Shown here: positions 7,927-17,606 of the stretch, piece by piece
Position numbering within the stretch: position 1 is the stretch's first letter
Layout of the letters: every line of letters starts with the position of its first letter
DNA from: Streptomyces sp. T12
GTDB taxonomy: Bacteria > Actinomycetota > Actinomycetes > Streptomycetales > Streptomycetaceae
Direction of reading: 5' to 3'
DNA length: 64,000 bases
Assembly: GCF_028736035.1 (NCBI RefSeq)
Contig: NZ_CP117866.1
Location: 8,225,001 to 8,289,000, forward strand
Position numbers and translations under genes: made by a program
Notes under the pieces: model-generated
What the model saw: the letters and a program-made list of their open reading frames with translations, nothing else
Databases searched by the model: none
What the model was told of the DNA's origin: nothing

Positions 7927-10900
7927 TTGCCCCAAGAACGCGGAGCACATGACTTACGCGCCATAACCGAGTTTTTACTTTCCCGCGTCGTTGAGCTGCT
8001 GGATGTGCCCAAGGACGCGTTGGACCGTTGGGCACCATTGCACCGATACGGACTGGACTCGTTGAAGTCGACGAGCCTTGTGGCCTCGTTGTCCGAATTC
8101 CTCGGCTGGCAGGTTCCGGTCACCTGGATGTGGCAGTACCCGACCGTCGACGAGCTGTCCCGGGCCCTCGTCGACGGTCCGCGTGCCGCGGAGGCCGGCC
8201 CGAGCACCGATCGCCGCGTGGTGTCGCGTGAGCCCATCGCGATCGTCGGCATCGGCTGCCGGTTCCCCGGGGGACCGGACCCGTCCTCGTTCTGGCAGAT
8301 GCTGGTCGAGGGCGGCGACGCCGTCGGACCGGTACCGGCCGCGCGGCGGGAGCTCATCGGCGATTCAGCGCGCTGGGGCGGGTTCATCGACGGCATCGAC
8401 CGGTTCGATCCGCTGTTCTTCGGCATCTCACCCCGGGAAGCCGTCCAGATGGACCCACAGCAGCGTCTGGTGCTGGAGCTCGCCTGGGAGGCACTCGAGG
8501 ACGCGGGTGTCGCGCCCATGAGTCTCGTCGGCAGCGACACCGGCGTGTTCATGGCCTCCTGTTGGGGCGACTACGCCGCGTTGGCGCACTATCGCGGCCC
8601 CGACTCCCAGATCACCCCGCACACCGCGACCGGCATGCACGACGGCATCATCGCCAACCGCGTCTCCTACATCCTCGGCCTGCAAGGCCCGAGCATGGCC
8701 ATCGACGCCGCCTGCGCGGGATCGCTGGTCTCGGTGCACCTGGGATGCCAGTCGATCTGGATGGGCGAGAGCGAGCTGGCGCTCGCCGGTGGCGTGAACC
8801 TGAGCTTCGTCTCCGACTACTACACCGCGATGGACGCGATGGGCGCGCTCGCCCCGGACGGCCGCTGCAAGACGTTCGACGCCCGCGCCGACGGCTACGT
8901 CCGCGGTGAGGGCGCCGGGGTCGTCGTACTCGCTCCGCTGAGCGTGGCGCTCGAGCGCGAACTGCCGGTGTACTGCCTGATCAAGGGCAGCTCGGCCAAC
9001 AACGACGGTCTGAGCAACGGCATGACCGCGCCGAACCCCCAGGCGCAGGAGTCGATGCTCCGCACCGCCTACCGACGGGCCGGTATCGCACCGTCCCTCG
9101 TGGACTACATCGAGTGCCACGGCTCGGCCACGCCACTCGGCGACCCGATCGAGGTCAACGCCATCGGCGCGGTCCTGGGCGGTGACCGGGGGGAGCCGCT
9201 GCGGCTCGGCTCCGTCAAGTCCAACGTCGGGCATCTGGAGGCGGCCGCCGGCATCGTCGGCCTGGTCAAACTCGCCCTGTCGATCCGCAACGGCGTGCTG
9301 CCGCCGAGCCTGCACTACGTCACCCCGAACCCGCAGATCCTCTTCGACCTGTACAACCTCACGGTCCAGGACCGGCTGACGGCCTGGCCGCGCCGGTCCG
9401 ACGCGCGCCGGGCGGGCGTCAGCTCGTTCGGCTTCGGCGGCGCGATCTGTCACGTCGCCGTCGAGGAGCTGGCGCGCCCCGAGGCCTCGGTCCTGCTGCT
9501 GGCCGAGGACTCCCGGGAGGCGCTGGCCGAGCGGGTCCTGGCGCTGCGTGACGAGAACGACCTGCGGGCGATCTGCGCGCGGCCACCCGGCGAGGGCAGG
9601 TTCCGGCTCGCGGCCGCCGCGCGCGACCTGACCGAACTCAGGGCGCAGCTGGACGCCTTCACCGCCGGCACGACGGTTCCCGGGCTGAGCGTCGGAGAGA
9701 AGACCGAACGCAAGCCGCGGGTGGCGTTCCTGTTCTCGGGCAACGGTTCGCAGTGGGTGGGCATGGGCAGGCAACTGCTCGCCGGTATGCCCGTGTTCCG
9801 GCGGTCCATGATGCGCTCCGACAAACGGATGCGGGACCTGCTGGGCTTCTCGCTCGTCGACCAGCTGCTGGCATCCGACGGCCGCATCGACGACATGGAC
9901 GTCTTCCAGCCGCTGCTGTTCTGCATGCAGGTCGCCCTGGCCGACGCCTGGCGCTCGCTGGGGGTGGAGCCGGACGTCGTCCTCGGACAGAGCGTCGGTG
10001 AGTTCGCCGCCTCCCACATCGCCGGGGCGCTCGACTTCGACGACGCCGCCCGCCTGGCCGCCGGCCACGGTCGGCTCCTGCAGCAGCTGGCCGTCGGACG
10101 CGGCGACGGCATCGTGGTCACGACCGGTCCGGACGCCGTCAAGAAGCACCTGACCGGCCGGCTCACGGTGTCCGGCTACAACGGCCCGAACTCCACACTG
10201 GTCACCGGCACACCGCCGGAGATCGACGGCCTCGTCCAGCGGCTGACCGAAGAGGGCATCACGAGCCATCGGGTCCGGATGGGCCACGCGCCCCACTCGC
10301 CGCTGGTCGACCATGTCCTCGCCCCGCTGCGGGCCGAACTCGACGGCATCACGCCCCGGACCACCCGCGTCCCGATGATCTCCACGGTCACCGGCGAGCC
10401 GGTCGACGGCGCCGAGCTCGGGCCGGACTACTGGGCGAACAACCTGCGCCAGGAGATCCGGGTCACCGACGCCCTGACGACCCTGCGCGGTCACGACATC
10501 GACGCCGTGGTCGAGCTCAGCCCGCACCCCGTACTGCTCAAGTCCGTGGGGGAGGTCCTGACGGCGACCACCCTGCCCTCGCTCCGGCGCGGCACCGACG
10601 AGGCCTGGACCCTGCTGGGCTCGCTCGGCGCGCTGTACGCGGCCGGCCACCCCGTCACGGCTGCCCCGTTCCTCGCGGGTGACCGGGGACGACACGCCCC
10701 GCCGAGCCAGGGCGGCGGCGCGGCCGACGAGCAGGTGCATCTCGTACCCGTCACGGCGCAGTCGGCGGCCGCGCTGGCCGACACCTGCCGTGAGCTGTCC
10801 AACCATGTCGAACGCGACGCGGGCCTACGGGTGTCCGACCTCGCCTACACGCTCGCGACCCGGCGTACCCACCACAACCACCGGACAGCGCTGTTCGCCC

Positions 10901-13900
10901 GCAACCGGCGGGAAGTCCTGGACGGACTCGCTCGGGTCGCCGCCGGTCAGCAGCACCCCGATGTCGTCACGGGCACGGTCGCCGGCAACAGCGACCGGCG
11001 GGTGGCGCTGGTGTTCTCCGGCGGTGGAACGCAGTGGGTCGGCATGGGCCGGGAGCTCATGCGCGCGCACGCGGGCTTCCGCGAGTGGATGCACGCCTGC
11101 GACGCCGCCGTACGCGCGGCCGGCGGCTGTTCGGTGCTGGACCATCTCGCCGCCCCGGCCGACGAGGCCCGGTTCGAGGAGATGGACTTCCAGCAACCCG
11201 TTCTGTTCGCCTTGCAGGTCTCGCTGGCGAAGGTCTGGCTCGAACTCGGCATCCAGCCCAGCGCCGTCGTCGGGCACAGCCTGGGCGAGGCCGCCGCCGC
11301 GTGCGTCGCCGGCTCGCTGTCGCTGGAGGACGCCGCCCGCGTCGTGGTCGCCCGGTCGCACCTGCTCGAACGGCAAGCGGCACCCGGCGCCATGATCTCC
11401 GTCGACCTGCCAGAGCGGGAGCTGCTGCCGAGGATCGCCCCGTACGCCGAGCACCTAGCCATCGCCGTGGTGAACAGCCCCACCAGCGCGGCCGTCTCCG
11501 GCTCGCCCGACGCCGTACGCGCCCTGGAGGCCGACCTGAAGCGGGCCGGGATCTCGACCAGGAACATCCGGGTCGAACGGCCGGTGCACAGCCCCGGCAT
11601 GGATCCGCTGATCCAGCCGCTGCGCGAACTCATCGACGGCATCACCCCGCTGACGAACACGATCGACTTCCACTCCACGGCACTGGCCGACACGGTGAAC
11701 CCCGTCGCCGACGTCGACTACTGGGTGCACAACCTGCGCAACCAGGTCCGGTTCGCCGAGACGATCGGTGTCTTGGTCGAGGACGGCGTCGGCACCTTCA
11801 TCGAGATCGGCCCGCACGAGACGTTGCGCGGCGCGGTCGAGGAGATCGCGCTGACCCGGGGTGCCCCCGTGCACGCGATCAACTCCCTGCGGCGAAACGA
11901 AAGTGACGTGCGCTGTCTGCTGGGGGCCGCCGCGTCGCTGTACGTCAGGGGCGTCCCGCTGACCTTCGACTCGCTGTTCGCCGACGACGTGGAGGTCGTC
12001 GAGACCCCGCTCGTGCAGTGGCAGAAGGACCGCTACTGGCTGGACACCGACACCAGGCCTCGCGTCGCGTCCGCGCCGGCACCGGTCGTCGAGACCGCGG
12101 CCGTGACCGCGGCTGTGACCGAGGCCTCGGCCGTAGCCGTGGCCGAGGAGAACAGGTCGGTGGAGGAGGTCGTCCTCGGCGAGATCTCCGACGCGGTGGG
12201 TGTGCCGCAGGAGAGGTTCCACGAAGGCTCCAGCCTGCGCGACTTCGGCCTCGACTCGATGCTGGCGATCCGCCTGGTCAACAGGTTGCAGTCGCTGTTC
12301 GGGCAGCGGGTGTCGCCGGTGGTGTTCCTCGACGGCCGCCCCATACCCGAGATCGTCGCCCACATCCTCGAGACCATCGGCCGGCCGACCGCGACCGCGG
12401 CGCTCGAACCGGCACCGACCGCGGCAGTCGAACCGGCACCGACCGTCCAGGAGAAGCCGGCACCGACGCCCGAGATCAAGCCGACCCGGACGTTCCTGGA
12501 CGATCTGTCCGAGCTGGACGCCGAGGAACTGGTGGACGAACTGGCCGCCCGCGGGTTGCTGGAGCCCACCGACGCACCGGCGCACGACCAACTGCGCGCC
12601 GACGGTCTCGGTTTCGAACTGGCACCGGCGTCACACGGCCAGGCCGCCCTGTGGTTCATGCAGCAGGTCGCACCGGACGCCGTGCCCTACAACTTCATGG
12701 TGGCCGCCCGGATCCGGACCGCGGTCGACGAAGAGGCGCTCGACCGCGCCGTACGGATCGTGATGGAGCGGCATCCGGCGCTGCGCACGGTCTTCGTCGA
12801 GGCCGGCGGCAGCCCGCACCAGGTCATCCTGGACGAGGCGGTGTACGAGTTCCTCGTCGTGGACAGCACGGACCTGGACGACGAAGAAGCCCGCGAGGAA
12901 CTGGCCGAGCACGGGCACCTGCCGCTGGACCTGGACGACGGGCCGCTGGTGCGCGTGGTGCTCATGACGCGTGGGCCGGCGGACCACTACCTGCTGGTGC
13001 TCGTGCACCACATCGCCTCGGACGCGGCGTCGGCCGACGTGATGATCCGCGAACTCCAGGAGTTCTACGAGGGCGCCGACCCCGCCGACAGCAAGCCGGT
13101 CGCCGCCTACACGGAGTTCGTCGAGTGGGAGCGGCAGTGGCTGGCGAGCCCGGCGGCCGACGCGGCACTGAGCTGGTGGTCGGGGGCCCTGGCCGACCCG
13201 CCCGCCCACCTCGACCTGTCCACCATGGAGCGACCTCCCGGCGTCACCTACGAGGGCCGCGACCTCACCTTCCGCTGGAGCGCCGAGGAGACCAGCCGGC
13301 TCAGGGAGTTCGCGGTGCGCGAAGGTGTGTCGATCAGCACCGTCGTGCTGGCCGGCTTCTTCGCCACGCTCAACCGCGCGGCCGACGTCGAGGACTCCGT
13401 ACTGGCGACCGCCATCGCCCAACGCGGCGAGCCCGGCTGGGAGTCCGCCATCGGCTACTACCTGAACACGGTGCTGGTGCGCGCGAAACCCGCCGGGGAC
13501 CGCAGTTTCCGAGAGCTGCTGCGCGAGGTGCACGCGTTCTCGCTCGGTCTGCTCGAGCACATGAACTACCCCCTCGACCTGCTGGCGTCCACCCTGAAAC
13601 CGCCCAGGTCCGAGGGCCGCTCCCCATGGTTCGACGTCGTCGTGAACTGGCTGTCCTCGGACGCGTTCCCCCGCTCCGTCAAGCTCTTCCACGGCCTCGG
13701 CGACACCATCGCACCCGAGGGCGCCCTGCCGCTCGAACCGCTGCAGGTGCGCAGGCACCTCGCCAAGTTCGACCTGGAGATCTCGATGGCCGACATCTCC
13801 GGCGAGGTGGTCGGCCATGTCCAGTACAAACCCAGCTACCTGGAGAGGCAGACCGTGACGGCACTGCTCGCGCTCTACCGCACTGTGCTCTTCGACTCGA

Positions 13901-13968
13901 TCGCCCACCCCGACCTGGCACTTGAGGACATCACGCCGAGCAGCCGTCCCGAGGAGAGGGACCAGTGA
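7927..13968 (+). CDS. lctA: PKS/NRPS megasynthase ACP-KS-AT-AT-ACP-C (LctA-like)
   Basis: The 2013-residue protein builds an acyl-aminoacyl intermediate. Domains in order: ACP (GLDSL, Ser45); KS (about 102-525) with Cys263 in DAACAGSL, His398 in ECHGSATPLGDP and His436 in SNVGHLEAAAG, so active; AT1 (about 597-885) with Ser689 in GQSVGE and His790 in GHAPHS; AT2 (about 1023-1310) with Ser1118 in GHSLGE; ACP (FGLDSM, Ser1444); Pro/Ala-rich linker; condensation domain (about 1560-2005) with HHIASDA (His1694, His1695, Asp1699). There are no reductive domains. The tandem AT and N-terminal ACP match salinosporamide SalA and, as I recall, LctA, where one AT loads formyl from formyl-CoA and the other the extender. 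The TTG start follows AGGAG by 5 bp. Leu10 and Leu17 are TTA codons, suggesting bldA control. The stop overlaps the next start. Confidence 0.85.
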   Translation: MPQERGAHDLRAITEFLLSRVVELLDVPKDALDRWAPLHRYGLDSLKSTSLVASLSEFLGWQVPVTWMWQYPTVDELSRALVDGPRAAEAGPSTDRRVVSREPIAIVGIGCRFPGGPDPSSFWQMLVEGGDAVGPVPAARRELIGDSARWGGFIDGIDRFDPLFFGISPREAVQMDPQQRLVLELAWEALEDAGVAPMSLVGSDTGVFMASCWGDYAALAHYRGPDSQITPHTATGMHDGIIANRVSYILGLQGPSMAIDAACAGSLVSVHLGCQSIWMGESELALAGGVNLSFVSDYYTAMDAMGALAPDGRCKTFDARADGYVRGEGAGVVVLAPLSVALERELPVYCLIKGSSANNDGLSNGMTAPNPQAQESMLRTAYRRAGIAPSLVDYIECHGSATPLGDPIEVNAIGAVLGGDRGEPLRLGSVKSNVGHLEAAAGIVGLVKLALSIRNGVLPPSLHYVTPNPQILFDLYNLTVQDRLTAWPRRSDARRAGVSSFGFGGAICHVAVEELARPEASVLLLAEDSREALAERVLALRDENDLRAICARPPGEGRFRLAAAARDLTELRAQLDAFTAGTTVPGLSVGEKTERKPRVAFLFSGNGSQWVGMGRQLLAGMPVFRRSMMRSDKRMRDLLGFSLVDQLLASDGRIDDMDVFQPLLFCMQVALADAWRSLGVEPDVVLGQSVGEFAASHIAGALDFDDAARLAAGHGRLLQQLAVGRGDGIVVTTGPDAVKKHLTGRLTVSGYNGPNSTLVTGTPPEIDGLVQRLTEEGITSHRVRMGHAPHSPLVDHVLAPLRAELDGITPRTTRVPMISTVTGEPVDGAELGPDYWANNLRQEIRVTDALTTLRGHDIDAVVELSPHPVLLKSVGEVLTATTLPSLRRGTDEAWTLLGSLGALYAAGHPVTAAPFLAGDRGRHAPPSQGGGAADEQVHLVPVTAQSAAALADTCRELSNHVERDAGLRVSDLAYTLATRRTHHNHRTALFARNRREVLDGLARVAAGQQHPDVVTGTVAGNSDRRVALVFSGGGTQWVGMGRELMRAHAGFREWMHACDAAVRAAGGCSVLDHLAAPADEARFEEMDFQQPVLFALQVSLAKVWLELGIQPSAVVGHSLGEAAAACVAGSLSLEDAARVVVARSHLLERQAAPGAMISVDLPERELLPRIAPYAEHLAIAVVNSPTSAAVSGSPDAVRALEADLKRAGISTRNIRVERPVHSPGMDPLIQPLRELIDGITPLTNTIDFHSTALADTVNPVADVDYWVHNLRNQVRFAETIGVLVEDGVGTFIEIGPHETLRGAVEEIALTRGAPVHAINSLRRNESDVRCLLGAAASLYVRGVPLTFDSLFADDVEVVETPLVQWQKDRYWLDTDTRPRVASAPAPVVETAAVTAAVTEASAVAVAEENRSVEEVVLGEISDAVGVPQERFHEGSSLRDFGLDSMLAIRLVNRLQSLFGQRVSPVVFLDGRPIPEIVAHILETIGRPTATAALEPAPTAAVEPAPTVQEKPAPTPEIKPTRTFLDDLSELDAEELVDELAARGLLEPTDAPAHDQLRADGLGFELAPASHGQAALWFMQQVAPDAVPYNFMVAARIRTAVDEEALDRAVRIVMERHPALRTVFVEAGGSPHQVILDEAVYEFLVVDSTDLDDEEAREELAEHGHLPLDLDDGPLVRVVLMTRGPADHYLLVLVHHIASDAASADVMIRELQEFYEGADPADSKPVAAYTEFVEWERQWLASPAADAALSWWSGALADPPAHLDLSTMERPPGVTYEGRDLTFRWSAEETSRLREFAVREGVSISTVVLAGFFATLNRAADVEDSVLATAIAQRGEPGWESAIGYYLNTVLVRAKPAGDRSFRELLREVHAFSLGLLEHMNYPLDLLASTLKPPRSEGRSPWFDVVVNWLSSDAFPRSVKLFHGLGDTIAPEGALPLEPLQVRRHLAKFDLEISMADISGEVVGHVQYKPSYLERQTVTALLALYRTVLFDSIAHPDLALEDITPSSRPEERDQ

Positions 13969-15785
13969 CCGAAACCCTGCACGCCGCGTTCGTCGAGCAA
14001 GCGGTCAAGAACCCCGACGCGCCCGCGGTCCACTCCGACGCCGGCGTCCTGACCTACGGCGACCTGGACGAGAAGTCCCGCGCGCTGGCCGAACGGCTCG
14101 TCGCCGACGGCGCCGGCCCCGGTGTCCCCGTCGGCATCTGCGTCGAGCGCACACCCGACCTGATCGTCGGCATCCTGGCCGTCCTGCGCGCCGGCTCCTG
14201 CTACGTACCGCTGGATCCGCGCTATCCGGCCGAGCGGCTGAACTTCATGGTCCGGGACAGCGGGACCCGCCTGCTGCTGACCACCACCGCGTCCCGGGCC
14301 GGCTGCCCGGCCGGCCCGACCCTGGTCGTCCTGGGCGAGTCCGTGACGACCGAGCCCGGCGAGAAGCCCGTCCCCGTCGTGCCCGGCGACACCGCGTACG
14401 TGATCTACACATCGGGATCCACCGGTAAGCCGAAGGGCGTGGCCATCCGGCACAGCGGCTGCGTCACCATGCTGTCCGAGATGGACCGGGCCCTCGGCGA
14501 CTGCGACCGCAGCGGTGTCTCCGCGGCCAGCTCGATCTGCTTCGACATGTCCGTGATGGAGATCTTCTCCGCGCTGTGCCGGGGCGGCGCCGTCGTGCTC
14601 GTGGAAAGCGCCGTCCACCTGCCGGAGAGCCCGCACGTCGACAAGATCACCCACCTGCACGCCATCCCGTCGGTGATGAACACCCTGCTCGACGCCGGCG
14701 GCCTGCCCCCGAACCTGCGCACGGTCGTGTTCGGCGGCGAGCCCCTGCGGCGCAAGCTGGTGGACCGGACGTACCAGGAGACCGCCGCCGACCGGGTCTT
14801 CAATGCCTACGGCCCCACCGAGGGCACCGTCTTCTGCACGTTCGGACCGGTGCCGAAGGACGGGACCGGCGAGCCCACGATCGGCTCGCCCTCGGTCAGC
14901 GCCCGGATCCACGTGCTCGACGAGAACCTGAAGCCGCAGCCGGACGGCGTGCCCGGCGAGCTGTACCTCGGCGGCGCCGGCCTCGCCCACGGCTACGTCA
15001 ACCGGCCGCGCACCACCGCCGAACGGTTCGTGCCGGACCCGTTCCAGGACGGCGAACGCATGTACCGCACAGGCGACGTCGTCAAGTTCACCGACGACGG
15101 CCAATTGGAGTTCGTCGGCCGCACCGACCACCAGGTCAAGATGCGCGGCTACCGCGTCGAGCTGGAAGAGGTCGAGGCCCGGCTCACCGGCACCCCCGGA
15201 GTCCAGGAAGCCGCCGCCGCCGTACGCGACGACAGGCTCATCGCCTACGTCGTGCCCGAGGGCGACACCCGGGACGGCCTCTGGCTGGACGCCGGCCTCC
15301 AGGCCACCATCACCGGCAAGCTCGCCGCCGAGGTGCCCGACTTCATGGTGCCCCGGACGCTCGTGTTCCTGGCCGCGCTCCCGCTGGGGCCCGGCGGCAA
15401 GCTCGACCGCACCGCGCTGCCCGAGCCGCCGGCCGCCGCCCCGGAACGGGCCACGGAGACCGCCGGCACGCCGACCGAGGTGGCGCTGTCCGAGATCTGG
15501 GGCCAGTTGCTGAACCGTGAACCGTCGAGCATCGGGGTCCGGGACACCTTCTACGACCTCGGCGGCGACTCGCTGCTGCTCGTGCGGCTGGCCAGGATGA
15601 TGACCCGGCGCTTCGGCCGCCGCGTCGGCGTGCCCGACCTGTTCCGTTTCCGCGACATCTCCTCCCTCGGCCGCTGGCTCGACGACGACAGCGGCGACGA
15701 CTCCGAAATGGTTCAGTCGGCCCGCCGCCGCGCCACCGCCCGCCGCGCCGTGCTGCGCGGCCGCGCCACCTCCAGCGGCAGCTGA
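13965..15785 (+). CDS. lctB: NRPS adenylation-PCP protein (LctB-like)
   Basis: Activates one amino acid and carries it as a thioester. The 606-residue protein has a complete adenylation domain: YTSGSTGKPKG (about 148-158), FDMSVMEIF, FNAYGPTEGTVFC, YRTGDVVKF and the catalytic Lys in GPGGKLDRTALP. A PCP follows, with LGGDSLLLV (phosphopantetheine Ser536). Aligning by eye to GrsA, the specificity pocket reads about D-M-M-A-V-G-A-V-F-K. It is hydrophobic and compatible with an aliphatic residue such as leucine, though I cannot match it to a stored code. There is no condensation or thioesterase domain: condensation would use the C domain at the end of the upstream protein. The GTG start overlaps the upstream stop. 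The MbtH protein downstream is its likely partner. Confidence 0.85.
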   Translation: MTETLHAAFVEQAVKNPDAPAVHSDAGVLTYGDLDEKSRALAERLVADGAGPGVPVGICVERTPDLIVGILAVLRAGSCYVPLDPRYPAERLNFMVRDSGTRLLLTTTASRAGCPAGPTLVVLGESVTTEPGEKPVPVVPGDTAYVIYTSGSTGKPKGVAIRHSGCVTMLSEMDRALGDCDRSGVSAASSICFDMSVMEIFSALCRGGAVVLVESAVHLPESPHVDKITHLHAIPSVMNTLLDAGGLPPNLRTVVFGGEPLRRKLVDRTYQETAADRVFNAYGPTEGTVFCTFGPVPKDGTGEPTIGSPSVSARIHVLDENLKPQPDGVPGELYLGGAGLAHGYVNRPRTTAERFVPDPFQDGERMYRTGDVVKFTDDGQLEFVGRTDHQVKMRGYRVELEEVEARLTGTPGVQEAAAAVRDDRLIAYVVPEGDTRDGLWLDAGLQATITGKLAAEVPDFMVPRTLVFLAALPLGPGGKLDRTALPEPPAAAPERATETAGTPTEVALSEIWGQLLNREPSSIGVRDTFYDLGGDSLLLVRLARMMTRRFGRRVGVPDLFRFRDISSLGRWLDDDSGDDSEMVQSARRRATARRAVLRGRATSSGS

Positions 15786-15821
15786 GCTGCCCCCAACCCC
15801 CCTCGAAGCAGGAGCCTTTGC

Positions 15822-17606
15822 ATGTCCGACAGCCCTGAGCAGGACTACGACCCGGGCGATGTGGCCGTCATCGGCGCGTCGTGCCGGTTACCCGGCGCCC
15901 GCAACAAGGAGCAGTACTGGGACAACCTCGTGCACGGCAGGGAGTCCGTGACGCTCCTGAGCAAGGACGAGATCGAGGTCGACGAAACCCTGATCCACAA
16001 CCCGTTCTACGTGGGGGCCGTCGGCCTGCTCGACGGCTACGACGAGTTCGACCCGTCGGTGTTCGGCATCACCGACCGGCTGGCGACCCTGATGACCCCG
16101 GAGCACCGGCTGTTTCTGGAGAGCGCGTGGGAGACCCTGGAGGACGGCGGCTACGACCCGGAGCGGATCAAGGGTGAGGTGGGCATCTACGGCGCCAACA
16201 ACCCGCAGACCGCCGCGCGTTACATATCCCCGCCGGACTGGGCGTCGGTCGGCCCCGAGGTGATGGACCGCAGCCTGGCGTGGACGCCGGACACGATGAC
16301 GTCCAACGCGCTGTACTACATGGGTCTGACCGGTGAGGCCCTCACCGTCACCGCCGTCTGCGCCGGCTTCCACTACTCGGTGCACCTGGCCTGCCAGTCG
16401 CTGCTGCTCGGCCAGACCGACATGGCGGTCGCCGGCAGCGTGCTGGTCCGTCTGCCGCACCGCCGTGGCTATCTGTGGGAGGAAGGCCGCATCCTCTCCC
16501 GGGACGGCCGCTGCCGCCCGTTCGACGCCAACGGCACCGGCACCGTCCTGGCCAGCGGTGTCGCCACGGTGCTGCTCAAGCCGCTGGCCCAGGCCGTCGC
16601 CGACCGCGACCACATCTACGGCGTGGTCAAGGGAACGGCCATCAACAACAACGGCGTCAATGTGATGGCCTACGGTCTGGCGCAACCCGAGCGGCTGAGC
16701 GCGTGCATCGCGGGCGCCATGGAGGTCGGTGGCGTCGCCCCGGACACCGTGTCCATGTACGAGGCCAACGGTTTCGGTCTGCCGATGACCGACGGGCTCG
16801 AGGTGACGGCGGCGACCATGGCGTTCGGCAAGCAGACCGGCACCTGTGCGATCGGCTCGGTCAAGGGCAACATCGGCCACGGCGGGGTGGTCGCCGGCGG
16901 CGCCGGTTCGATGAAGGCCCTGATGTCCCTGCACCACAAGACGCTGGCACCGACGATCAACCTGACGGAGGTCAATCCGGACCTCGACTTCCCCAGCACC
17001 CCGTTCGTACCGCAGCGAGAGCTCGCGGACTGGGAGCCGGAGAGCGGCATCCGCCGTGCGGGCGTCACCGCGATCGGCGGCGGTGGCTACAACGCGCACC
17101 TGGTGCTGGAGGAGGCGCCGACCGTCGCCGAGCGTGCCCCCGAAGCTATCGGCAGGCCGCGGCTGGCCACCCTGTCCGCCCTGGACGACGAGGCGCTGGC
17201 CCGTCAGCGCGCGCGGCTGAAGGACCGGCTGGTGACCGACCCCGACCTGCGCCTGGACGACATCTGCTTCAGCCTCAACGTGGGCCGCAAGGTGATGGCT
17301 CGCCGGTGGGCGGCCGTGGTCCGCAGCCGTCAGGAGCTGATCGACGCGCTGTCCGCCGACTCCACCCCCGCCACGGTCGCCGCGACCGGTGCCGCGCCCC
17401 GGGTGGGCCTGGACTCCTTCCGCCGCAACGACGACGGGATCGTGCCGTCCGGAGACGACGAGCAGGCGCTGCTCGATCTGGCTGCCGCCTGGGTGAACGG
17501 CCGGCAGGTGGACTTCGCCTCCCTGCACCTGGAGGAGACCAGCCACCGGGTGCCCCTGCCCACCTACCCGTTCCAGCCGCGCCGGTTCTGGCGTACGGAC
17601 TGGTGA
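15822..17606 (+). CDS. lctC: Ketosynthase-like cyclase (LctC/SalC-like)
   Basis: A 594-residue standalone KS with no AT or ACP. It keeps the nucleophile (Cys180 in TAVCAGFHYS) and the third-motif histidine (His353 in GNIGHGG). The first catalytic histidine, normally in EAHGTGT, is Asn316 in YEANGFGLPMTDG, so decarboxylative Claisen condensation should be impaired. The C-terminal part keeps the KS-AT linker and jumps directly to the post-AT motif LPTYPFQPRRFW. Salinosporamide SalC is a KS of this kind that closes the gamma-lactam by aldol addition and releases the product as a beta-lactone. With no thioesterase anywhere in the cluster, the same role fits. Residue Leu23 is a TTA codon. ATG 15822 follows AGGAG. 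Confidence 0.85.
   Translation: MSDSPEQDYDPGDVAVIGASCRLPGARNKEQYWDNLVHGRESVTLLSKDEIEVDETLIHNPFYVGAVGLLDGYDEFDPSVFGITDRLATLMTPEHRLFLESAWETLEDGGYDPERIKGEVGIYGANNPQTAARYISPPDWASVGPEVMDRSLAWTPDTMTSNALYYMGLTGEALTVTAVCAGFHYSVHLACQSLLLGQTDMAVAGSVLVRLPHRRGYLWEEGRILSRDGRCRPFDANGTGTVLASGVATVLLKPLAQAVADRDHIYGVVKGTAINNNGVNVMAYGLAQPERLSACIAGAMEVGGVAPDTVSMYEANGFGLPMTDGLEVTAATMAFGKQTGTCAIGSVKGNIGHGGVVAGGAGSMKALMSLHHKTLAPTINLTEVNPDLDFPSTPFVPQRELADWEPESGIRRAGVTAIGGGGYNAHLVLEEAPTVAERAPEAIGRPRLATLSALDDEALARQRARLKDRLVTDPDLRLDDICFSLNVGRKVMARRWAAVVRSRQELIDALSADSTPATVAATGAAPRVGLDSFRRNDDGIVPSGDDEQALLDLAAAWVNGRQVDFASLHLEETSHRVPLPTYPFQPRRFWRTDW

Noticed and set aside
8428..10806. Long minus-strand frame of 792 codons opposite the megasynthase
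   Set aside because: Antisense shadow of a GC-biased gene; the plus strand shows complete KS and AT domains with catalytic motifs, and the minus product is Arg/Gly/Val-rich without any recognisable domain.
12018..13925. Alternative plus-strand frame of 635 codons inside the megasynthase
   Set aside because: Arg/Gly/Pro-rich out-of-frame translation; the true frame contains ACP and condensation motifs here.
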